From assembly GCA_040904745.1 (NCBI GenBank), contig JBBDSW010000004.1, positions 1 to 13,684 on the forward strand: a stretch of DNA of 13,684 nt. The letters are read 5' to 3'. Of this stretch, positions 1 to 5,235 are shown one piece after another. Positions within the stretch are counted from its first letter, which is position 1, and every line of letters starts with the position of its first letter. The notes beneath the pieces are model-generated. The model saw nothing but the letters and a program-made list of their open reading frames with translations. It was not told the DNA's origin and searched no databases. The translations under genes and the position numbers were made by a program. This stretch comes from T1Sed10-7 sp040904745 (lineage in GTDB: Bacteria > Actinomycetota > Nitriliruptoria > Nitriliruptorales > Nitriliruptoraceae).

Positions 1-50
1 GCGTCGGGCGTCCCGGCGTGCCGCCGTGGCGGGGGCGTCGTGCCTTCTCC

Positions 51-455
51 CTAGCTCCAGCCGAGATCCTCGATCCCGTCGTCGTCGATGCCGAGGTGGT
101 GGGCCACCTCGTGCAAGACGGCCTCGCGGACCAACGCGGTGAGCTCGCCCTTGCTACGCGCCCGACTCTCGAGGGGGCGGCGATACAGGGTGAGCCGATC
201 GCTGCCGGCGTGCGGTTCCGGCTCGTATCGGACGAGCAGGACCTCATCCCCGTGACCGAACGGGTCCGGTGGGGGGATGTCCGCCACCTGGATCACGACG
301 CCTCGAAGCTGGTCGAGCAGTGGCGTCGGCAGCGTGCGCAGCGCGTCATCGACGAGCCGATCGAAGCGGGCCGTGTCGGTGGTGCGGAAGCCGTCGATCG
401 GACGACGTCGCACATCCGCGGTGCGCAGTCGTTGGCGGGCGTGCCGGTCGTCCAT
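51..455 (-). CDS. Zincin-like metallopeptidase family protein
   Basis: A 134-residue protein with the minimal-zincin signature HEVAHHLGIDD at residues 115-125 (HExxHxxGxxD). His115 and His119 should bind zinc, Glu116 should be the catalytic base, and an Asp gives the third ligand. This is the pattern of the small bacterial 'metallopeptidase family protein' group (PF06262-like), whose members are about 110-150 residues long, so the gene looks complete. There is no signal peptide or membrane segment, so it should be cytosolic; its substrate is unknown. The motif lies near the C-terminus, as usual for the family. The gene is divergent from the DUF3499 gene, the arrangement I recall for Rv3259/Rv3258c beside manB in Mycobacterium. 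The start ATG at 455 lies only 7 nt after a TACGAT -10 box, which suggests a leaderless mRNA. Confidence 0.9.
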   Translation of the reverse strand: MDDRHARQRLRTADVRRRPIDGFRTTDTARFDRLVDDALRTLPTPLLDQLRGVVIQVADIPPPDPFGHGDEVLLVRYEPEPHAGSDRLTLYRRPLESRARSKGELTALVREAVLHEVAHHLGIDDDGIEDLGWS

Positions 456-462
456 GCGTCCG

Positions 463-468
463 ATCGTA
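463..468 (-). promoter_or_regulatory. -10 box (TACGAT) of the metallopeptidase gene, probably leaderless
   Basis: Read on the minus strand, TACGAT fits the actinobacterial TANNNT -10 element. It is followed by 7 nt and then the ATG, so transcription would start at or next to the start codon. No convincing -35 was found 16-18 nt upstream, and there is no ribosome binding site. Confidence 0.4.
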
Positions 469-570
469 GCGGTGGCTGGATGCCCTGGAGCCGTGCTGAA
501 CTACAAAACCTGGTTAGGTGCGCGCGGTTACCCAAGAAGCCCTGGTGCGGCGCGGCGCGGTGGACGGTGC

Positions 571-600
571 TTGCCGAACCACACCGTTGTGGTTTAGCGT
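571..600 (+). promoter_or_regulatory. Promoter with embedded palindrome, upstream of the DUF3499 gene
   Basis: TTGCCG (571-576) and TAGCGT (595-600) are separated by 18 nt, a good sigma-70-type promoter. The spacer holds a perfect 7-bp inverted repeat, AACCACA (577-583) and TGTGGTT (588-594), with a 4-nt centre. A protein bound there would block RNA polymerase, so this looks like an operator. The predicted start of transcription (about 606-608) coincides with an in-frame GTG at 608. The repeat is seen directly; the regulatory role is inferred. Confidence 0.5.
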
Positions 601-679
601 CACGCCCGTGGATGCCTCCCTCGGTACGACACGAGCCGTCGAGCACGGCGCTCCCTCCCGGCCTCGGCCTGGGGAGGAC

Positions 680-1174
680 GTGGCGGCGTCGACCACACCC
701 CGCCGGGCGCGCCGCGACGATCATGGCATCCGGCGACTCCCGACGGCACCGGAACGTGCCTGCGCACGTCCGGCCTGCCAGGCTCCTGCGGTGGCGACGC
801 TCAGCTTCAGCTACACCGAGCGTCAGGTCGTCCTGGCGTCCCTGTTCGAGGAGCCGGCACCACAGACCTACGACCTGTGCATCTCGCACGCCGGTCGCAC
901 GCGGCCGCCGCACGGGTGGCAGCTGCGGGACAGACGCCCCGAGGAGGAACGGGAGGAGCCCGTCGGGCGTATCCCTGCCGATCTCGGGGGAGAGGGCACC
1001 GTGGCGGTCCTAGCCGCTGCGCTGCGAGCCGTGCCGGGGCCCGTCTCCGAGGATGCCGCCCCGGCACCGGCTTCCCCTCGTCCATCCGCGCGTGCGGACG
1101 TGACCGGGGCCCCGCCGCTGGTTGCCAGGCCCGTGTTGGCCGCCCGCGACCGTGGCGGAGACGCTGGCAGCTGA
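680..1174 (+). CDS. DUF3499 family protein (putative zinc ribbon)
   Basis: Recognised from the conserved actinobacterial DUF3499 pattern: Cys28-x4-Cys33 followed by PAVATLSFSY, then YDLCISHAGR with Cys67 and His70, then a GW and a short C-terminal helix (TVAVLAAALRAV). The Cys/Cys/Cys/His set suggests one bound zinc. Function is unknown; it is probably cytosolic. Its place between the divergent metallopeptidase and the phosphomannomutase matches the usual actinobacterial order and supports the call. The start is uncertain. GTG 680 is the closest in-frame start before the first Cys, but the GGGGAGG at 671-677 is only 2 nt away, which is too close. GTG 608 would fit a leaderless transcript and give 188 residues, and GTG 518 is also open. 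The tail after about residue 85 is Pro/Ala/Arg-rich. Family confidence is high; start confidence is low. Confidence 0.8.
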   Translation: MAASTTPRRARRDDHGIRRLPTAPERACARPACQAPAVATLSFSYTERQVVLASLFEEPAPQTYDLCISHAGRTRPPHGWQLRDRRPEEEREEPVGRIPADLGGEGTVAVLAAALRAVPGPVSEDAAPAPASPRPSARADVTGAPPLVARPVLAARDRGGDAGS

Positions 1175-1318
1175 CCTCCCGAGGTGGGACGGCGCCCGTC
1201 TCGCCGTTCGCCGGACCACTCGGCGCGGTCGCGCCTCCACCCTGGAACGTGGTTGATGTGGTTTCTTACGTGCTGTCGCGGTACCTAAGTGATGCGTTCG
1301 CGGAGCCAGGAGCCAGCG

Positions 1319-1658
1319 TTGTCCGTCCCACGTGAGCTGCTACGGCAGGTGCGTCGTCTCGATGAGTACGAGCTGCGCCGCCTGCTGATCGTGATCCGAG
1401 GGCTGCTCGTGGCCGTCGACGGCCACCCGGAAGCCGAGCCCTCGCTGCCCCCGACGCTCACCTACCGCCAGGAACACGTCCGGTGCGGCAAATCGGGTTG
1501 CTCGACCTGTCCCCATGGGCCGTACTGGTACGCCTACTGGAAGGAGGACGGCCGGACCCGCAAGCGCTACATCGGTCGTCATCTCCCAGGGGAGCCATTG
1601 GAGCCGGTCGCGCCGGAGGGTGCTCGCCCGGCCGAAGCGCCGGCGGAGGTCGTCGATG
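1319..1658 (+). CDS. DUF6788-like small Cys-rich protein, partial at assembly gap
   Basis: The readable part is 113 residues. An N-terminal helix (about residues 5-33, rich in Leu and Arg) is followed by YRQEHVRCGKSGCSTCPHGP, then YWYAYW and GRTRKRYIG. Cys56, Cys61, Cys64 and His66 look like a zinc knuckle. The 'RCGK-GC...HGPYWY-GR-R-YIG' pattern matches small uncharacterised proteins I know as DUF6788-like; no function is established. TTG 1319 is chosen because AGGAG (1308-1312) sits 6 nt upstream; ATG 1292 and GTG 1289 are in frame but have no binding site and lie almost on a possible TACCTA -10 box (1282-1287). The frame runs into the N gap, so the C-terminus is unknown. It breaks the usual DUF3499-manB adjacency and is probably an acquired gene. 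Confidence 0.6.
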
Positions 1659-1758
1659 NNNNNNNNNNNNNNNNNNNNNNNNNNNNNNNNNNNNNNNNNN
1701 NNNNNNNNNNNNNNNNNNNNNNNNNNNNNNNNNNNNNNNNNNNNNNNNNNNNNNNNNN
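1659..1758. other. Assembly gap (100 N)
   Basis: Exactly 100 N, the conventional size for a gap of unknown length. The DUF6788-like gene enters it from the left. The bases directly left (1654-1658) and right (1759-1763) are both CGATG, so the contigs may abut or overlap. The true gap could also hold a repeat or mobile element. Confidence 0.99.
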
Positions 1759-1824
1759 CGATGGCCCGTAGACCCCGCACTACGGTGCATCGTCCGCGAC
1801 CGCCCCTCCCGTGAAAAGCTGCGC

Positions 1825-3369
1825 ATGCGAATCGACCCGACACCCACGTGGCCGCATCCCCTCCCGGGCAGCGGTCACGACGCGGTCTCGCACCTGAGCG
1901 GCCCACCGCCGGCGGGGATCTTCCGCGATTACGACGTCCGTGGCCGTGTCGAGGGCCCCTTCGATCACGATCGGGAACTTCTCACCCCGTTCGGCGCCAA
2001 CGTGATCGGTCGTGCCTTCGGTACCCACCTCGACGCGCTCGGGATCGAGGCGGTCGCGGTCGGCCACGACAGCCGTGCCTACGCCCCCTCCTTGGCCAAC
2101 GCACTGATCGAGGGGCTGCTGTCCACCGGTCGCGCGGTCGTCTCCCTGGGGCTGAGCACGACCCCCATGGTCTACTTCGCGCAGCATGCGCTCAGTGTCC
2201 CTGCGGCCGTCGCGGTGACCGCGAGCCACAACCCGAACGGTTGGGCCGGCTTCAAGCTGTCGGTCGCGCCCTCCACGACGCTCGGTCCGGACGACATCCG
2301 TGCGCTGTGGCAGGTCGCGAGCACCGGGTCGTTCACCCGAGGTACCGGCACGTTCGTGGAGCACAGCGTCTCGGAGCGCTACGTGACCCACCTCGCCGAG
2401 CTGACCCCGGCACCCGAGCCGCTCGACGTCATCATCGACGGTGCGAACGGGATCGCCGGGCCGATCGCGCTGGAGGCGTTCCGGGCTGCTGGCCACCGCG
2501 CCCGGGCCATCAACCTGGAGCTGGACTGGCGCTTCCCCAACCACGAGCCGGATCCGGAACTCCTCGAGTCCCGGCGTCAACTCGCCCATGCCGTCACCGC
2601 GCAGGTTGCCAGCTTCGGGGCCGCCTTCGACGGGGATGGTGATCGGCTCGGGGTGACCGACGAGGGCGGTGAGACCGTCCTATCCGACCGGGTGTTGGCA
2701 CTGCTGGCCGAGGACGTCCTGGAGCGCCGGCCGGGGGCGACGATCCTCCACGACGTCAAGTGCTCCCGGCTCGTCGGCGATGTGATCCGGGCCGCCGGCG
2801 GACGAGCGGAGATGTGCCGAACCGGTCACTCGCACATCAAGCAGCGCATGCGGGAGCTGTCCGCGCCGTTCGCCGGTGAGCGCAGCGGCCACTTCTTCGA
2901 CGCGCTCGACAACCTGGGGTTCGACGATGCGATCCACGCCGCGTTGCGTTTCGCCCACGTGGTGGCGGCCTCTGGCCGCCCGGTCTCCGAACTGGTCGCC
3001 GCCCTGCCGCACTACGTCTCGAGCCCGACGATGCAGGCGCCGTGTCCGGACGAGGTGAAGCACGAGGTCGTCGAGCGCGTCGCCACCGCGCTGGGCGAGC
3101 AGGCCGATCCGGAGCGCCTCGAGCGCCTCGAGCGGCTCGATGGCGTGCGGGCGGAGTTCGCGGACGGCTGGCTGCTGGTGCGGGCTTCCTCGAACCTCCC
3201 GGCGCTCGTCATCCTCTGCGAGGGCACGGATGACGGGGCGCTCCGGCGCAACTACGAGCTCCTCCGCGCGGTGCTCGACGCGCAGCCGGAGGTCGACCGG
3301 ACCTGGGAGAACGACACCCTCGGCGCCGGACCGCACCTGGACGCTCCGCCACGGAGACGGCCAACGTAG
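1825..3369 (+). CDS. manB: Phosphomannomutase/phosphoglucomutase (alpha-D-phosphohexomutase)
   Basis: A 514-residue cytosolic enzyme that interconverts hexose 6-phosphate and 1-phosphate, feeding GDP-mannose or UDP-glucose and so glycan and envelope synthesis. All four family loops are visible: the phosphoserine loop TASHNPNG (catalytic Ser134), the magnesium loop DGDGDR (269-274), the sugar-binding loop GERSGH (351-356) and the C-terminal phosphate-binding RASSNLP (453-459). GIFRDYDVRG (31-40) is the typical start of domain 1. Residues 1-28 and the last 25, rich in Pro and Arg, are extra. ATG 1825 is the first in-frame start after the gap; it has no clear ribosome binding site, and no other ATG or GTG lies before domain 1. 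Choice between mannose and glucose cannot be made from sequence alone; the DUF3499/Trm112 context favours the actinobacterial ManB group. Confidence 0.93.
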   Translation: MRIDPTPTWPHPLPGSGHDAVSHLSGPPPAGIFRDYDVRGRVEGPFDHDRELLTPFGANVIGRAFGTHLDALGIEAVAVGHDSRAYAPSLANALIEGLLSTGRAVVSLGLSTTPMVYFAQHALSVPAAVAVTASHNPNGWAGFKLSVAPSTTLGPDDIRALWQVASTGSFTRGTGTFVEHSVSERYVTHLAELTPAPEPLDVIIDGANGIAGPIALEAFRAAGHRARAINLELDWRFPNHEPDPELLESRRQLAHAVTAQVASFGAAFDGDGDRLGVTDEGGETVLSDRVLALLAEDVLERRPGATILHDVKCSRLVGDVIRAAGGRAEMCRTGHSHIKQRMRELSAPFAGERSGHFFDALDNLGFDDAIHAALRFAHVVAASGRPVSELVAALPHYVSSPTMQAPCPDEVKHEVVERVATALGEQADPERLERLERLDGVRAEFADGWLLVRASSNLPALVILCEGTDDGALRRNYELLRAVLDAQPEVDRTWENDTLGAGPHLDAPPRRRPT

Positions 3370-3438
3370 GCTGCGGGCGTCGTCGCGCACCCGTCCCTGT
3401 CGGGGCGACGGCCGTCACGACCCGGCAAGGAGCCCACC

Positions 3439-3609
3439 GTGATCCTCGACGAGCGCCTGATGGAGATCCTCGTGTGCCCGGCCTGTCGGGGGAAGGTGGA
3501 GCACAAGGAGCGCAGACACCTCATCGTCTGCACCGAGTGTGGCTTGCGCTACCCGGTACGGGACGGGATCCCGGTCATGCTGATCGAGGAAGCCACGCCG
3601 CCGCGGTGA
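3439..3609 (+). CDS. Trm112 family protein
   Basis: A 56-residue protein starting at GTG with AAGGAG (3427-3432) 6 nt upstream. It opens with ILDERLMEILVCPACRG and continues with HLIVCTECGLRYPVRDGIPV, the classic bacterial Trm112 (YcaR-like) fold with CPAC (residues 13-16) and CTEC (31-34) as a four-Cys zinc site. Related proteins act as activators or partners of methyltransferases in eukaryotes and archaea; the bacterial role is less clear. It lies 69 nt after manB, a frequent actinobacterial neighbour, and a TAGGCT box (3367-3372) overlapping the manB stop could give it its own promoter. Being under 60 residues, it is easily missed by automated gene calling. Confidence 0.9.
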   Translation: MILDERLMEILVCPACRGKVEHKERRHLIVCTECGLRYPVRDGIPVMLIEEATPPR

Positions 3610-3690
3610 GTGGGGCGCTCCACGACGTGCCGTCCACACGAGGCCGATGTCGGAGCGGCTGGGCTCGCCGGCAGGTGGCAGGCTCCTCGC

Positions 3691-4383
3691 ATGCCGCCTC
3701 CGACCGCCCATCCTGCCGTGACCCCGTGGCGCGGGGTGCTCGAGCTGCTGGCACCGTCGCGCTGCCTCAGCTGCCGGGCCCGGGGCCGGACCCCGTGGTG
3801 CCGCAGGTGCCACGCCGAGGTACGGGTCCTCGGCGCCGGGTGTCCGCGCTGCTCGGCTCCGAAGGGTGGCGCTCATGCCTGCTGGCCGGCGGATGCTCCG
3901 GTGGCGGGCACGGTCGCGGCCTACGACTACCGCGGGGTTGTTGCCGCCGCGGTCGTGACGGCCAAGCTCGCGGGTGCGCACGCCGGGTGGCCGGGCCTGG
4001 TGGCTCCGCTGGCCACCCGGCTGCAGGCAGAGCCTCCCCCCGTGGACGTGGTGACGGCCATCACGACCCCGGCCCGCCGGGTGCGAGCGCGCGGGCGGGA
4101 TCACGCCGTGTTGCTGGCGGGTCTGCTCGCCGAGGCGCTCGGGCTGCCGGTGCGGCCCCTCCTCGAGGCGGTGGCCGGCCGCGACGGCCGGGACCGGTAC
4201 CGGGCCCGGCATGCGCTGCCCGGCACCGATGTGCTGCTGGTCGATGACGTCCTGACGACGGGTGCGACCGCCTGGCGCGCCGCCGCGGCGCTGCGGGCCG
4301 CGGGGGCCGGCGCCATCCATCTGGCGGTCCTGGCCCGCGCCGGCACCCACCCCCTGGGCGTCGCCGCCCGCGACGTACGGTGA
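3691..4383 (+). CDS. ComF family protein (phosphoribosyltransferase domain)
   Basis: A 230-residue protein. The N-terminus carries a zinc-finger-like set, C25-x2-C28, C37-x2-C40 and C51-x2-C54. The C-terminal type-I phosphoribosyltransferase domain carries the PRPP loop VLLVDDVLTTGAT (181-193) and the RARGRDHAVLLA segment (132-143) equivalent to the family's RxRGFNQ motif. ComF proteins support DNA uptake in competent bacteria; in most actinobacteria the role is unproven, so I name only the family. ATG 3691 is chosen because it places the usual short N-terminus before the first Cys pair; an upstream GTG at 3610, directly after the Trm112 stop, is open but would add 27 unusual residues. It precedes hpf and secA as in Mycobacterium (Rv3242c-Rv3241c-Rv3240c, from memory). 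Confidence 0.88.
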   Translation: MPPPTAHPAVTPWRGVLELLAPSRCLSCRARGRTPWCRRCHAEVRVLGAGCPRCSAPKGGAHACWPADAPVAGTVAAYDYRGVVAAAVVTAKLAGAHAGWPGLVAPLATRLQAEPPPVDVVTAITTPARRVRARGRDHAVLLAGLLAEALGLPVRPLLEAVAGRDGRDRYRARHALPGTDVLLVDDVLTTGATAWRAAAALRAAGAGAIHLAVLARAGTHPLGVAARDVR

Positions 4384-4491
4384 GGCGGGGGCCCGCGAGG
4401 GTGCGCGAGCGTGTGCGGCTTCCGAGCAGCAGGCAGGGTGTTCCTCGCGCCCTGCTGTCCGGCCCCCTATCGTCCAAGCAAGGCCGGGGAG

Positions 4492-4514
4492 GACGGATCC
4501 CCGCCGGATCCGTC
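4492..4514 (+). repeat. Perfect 9-bp inverted repeat in hpf leader
   Basis: GACGGATCC (4492-4500) and GGATCCGTC (4506-4514) with a 5-nt centre. As RNA it forms a 9-bp stem with a 5-nt loop; as DNA it could be an operator. No T-run follows. Confidence 0.6.
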
Positions 4515-4529
4515 GGAACCGGTCCGCAT

Positions 4530-4556
4530 CGAGGTGGGAGGTCCGCCTCCACCTCG
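4530..4556 (+). repeat. Hairpin with tetraloop in hpf leader
   Basis: CGAGGTGG (4530-4537) pairs with CCACCTCG (4549-4556). Inside, after one bulged G, AGG (4539-4541) pairs with CCT (4546-4548) around a TCCG loop. Eleven base pairs in total make a stable RNA hairpin. Without a U-tract it could still be an actinobacterial terminator for comF, or an attenuator for hpf. Confidence 0.55.
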
Positions 4557-4688
4557 GTGGGCACGACGCCACGCGCGCGTGCAGCCACCCCTCCTGGGGC
4601 CCGCCCGCGCGGTGGCGCCCCGCCGCGCCGCCGGTGCGGCGACCCGGCACGCGGCTCGCCTCCGGGCGACCGCGGGACAGGAGGACCG

Positions 4689-5057
4689 ATGCGGATCACC
4701 GTGAACGGCACCAACCTCGACGTCTCCGACAAGCTCCGCGACGAGGCGATCGCGAAGCTCTCCCGTGTCAGCCGGATGTTCGACCGCTTCATCGATCTCG
4801 AAGTGGTGTTCACCGAGGAGACCAACCCGCGCATCGAGGATCGCGTGCGCTGCGAGGCCACGCTGCATGCCAAGGGGCAGTACCTGCGCGCGAGCGCCGC
4901 AGGTCCGGACCCGCTCACGGCGATCGACCGCACGGAGGCGAAGCTCGCCCGGCAGGTGCGCAAGCTGAAGACCAAGCTCGTGTCCAAGCCGCGGCTCGAG
5001 GCGGCGAACGCGGCCCCGGCGGTGGCCGATGTCTCCCCGGGTGACCTGATCGGCTGA
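4689..5057 (+). CDS. hpf: Ribosome hibernation-promoting factor, short form (HPF/YfiA family)
   Basis: A 122-residue protein matching the N-terminal ribosome-binding domain of HPF/RaiA: MRITVNGTNLDVSDKLRD at the start, LSRVSRMFDRF, then an acidic strand (LEVVFTEETNPR) and a basic C-terminal helix (RQVRKLKTKLV). Such proteins bind the 30S decoding region and silence ribosomes in stationary phase or stress. Actinobacterial orthologues are usually long forms of 200 or more residues, with a C-terminal domain that drives 100S dimer formation; that domain is absent. The stop is followed 11 nt later by a terminator hairpin, with no remnant of the missing domain, so this is a true short form and not a frameshift. 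AGGAGG lies 4 nt before the ATG. It sits between comF and secA, the usual place. Confidence 0.93.
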   Translation: MRITVNGTNLDVSDKLRDEAIAKLSRVSRMFDRFIDLEVVFTEETNPRIEDRVRCEATLHAKGQYLRASAAGPDPLTAIDRTEAKLARQVRKLKTKLVSKPRLEAANAAPAVADVSPGDLIG

Positions 5058-5067
5058 GCGCGTGCCC

Positions 5068-5093
5068 GAGGGTGCCCGGTCACGGGCACCCTC
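5068..5093 (+). terminator. Hairpin terminator after hpf
   Basis: A perfect 11-bp inverted repeat, GAGGGTGCCCG (5068-5078) and CGGGCACCCTC (5083-5093), with a GTCA loop, begins 11 nt after the hpf stop. It is followed by ATGTGTGT and not a T-run, as is common for actinobacterial GC-rich terminators. It separates hpf from secA, which probably has its own promoter; TACCAT at 5144-5149 is a possible -10 box. Confidence 0.75.
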
Positions 5094-5235
5094 ATGTGTG
5101 TCCCCGGTGGGCCATCGGGCAGGTACGTGTGCGCCATGGCCCGTACCATCGGGGGCCACGCGCCCGCGCCGGCGGGATCGCCCCATGATCGGTGGCCCGC
5201 CACCAGGGGCTCCGACGACCACGAGGGATCAGAAC

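Larger units (their letters stand above)
4384..4688 (+). promoter_or_regulatory. 305-bp leader/intergenic region upstream of hpf with two hairpins
   Basis: No protein-like frame is present; the open frame in phase with hpf gives only low-complexity Arg/Gly/Pro. Two perfect or near-perfect inverted repeats lie 15 bp apart (4492-4514 and 4530-4556). No classical -35/-10 pair is obvious. The ribosome binding site AGGAGG (4679-4684) stands 4 nt before ATG 4689. The region may hold the end of the comF transcript and a regulated hpf leader. Confidence 0.4.

Noticed and set aside
293..913. A 206-codon minus-strand frame across the metallopeptidase/DUF3499 spacer
   Set aside because: Overlaps the motif-bearing metallopeptidase and the DUF3499 gene in other frames and shows no protein features.
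1483..1824. Upstream extension of manB through the N gap
   Set aside because: The frame is bridged only by N, and the preceding bases belong to the DUF6788-like gene in another frame.
1780..2589. A 269-codon minus-strand frame opposite manB
   Set aside because: No motif; it lies opposite the catalytic domain of a clear mutase.
3385..3420. Terminator between manB and the Trm112 gene
   Set aside because: Only short imperfect pairing was found and no T-run, so no terminator can be supported.
4380..4688. N-terminal extension of hpf in the same open frame
   Set aside because: The translation is Arg/Gly/Pro low complexity, HPF proteins start at the chosen ATG, and a good ribosome binding site precedes it.
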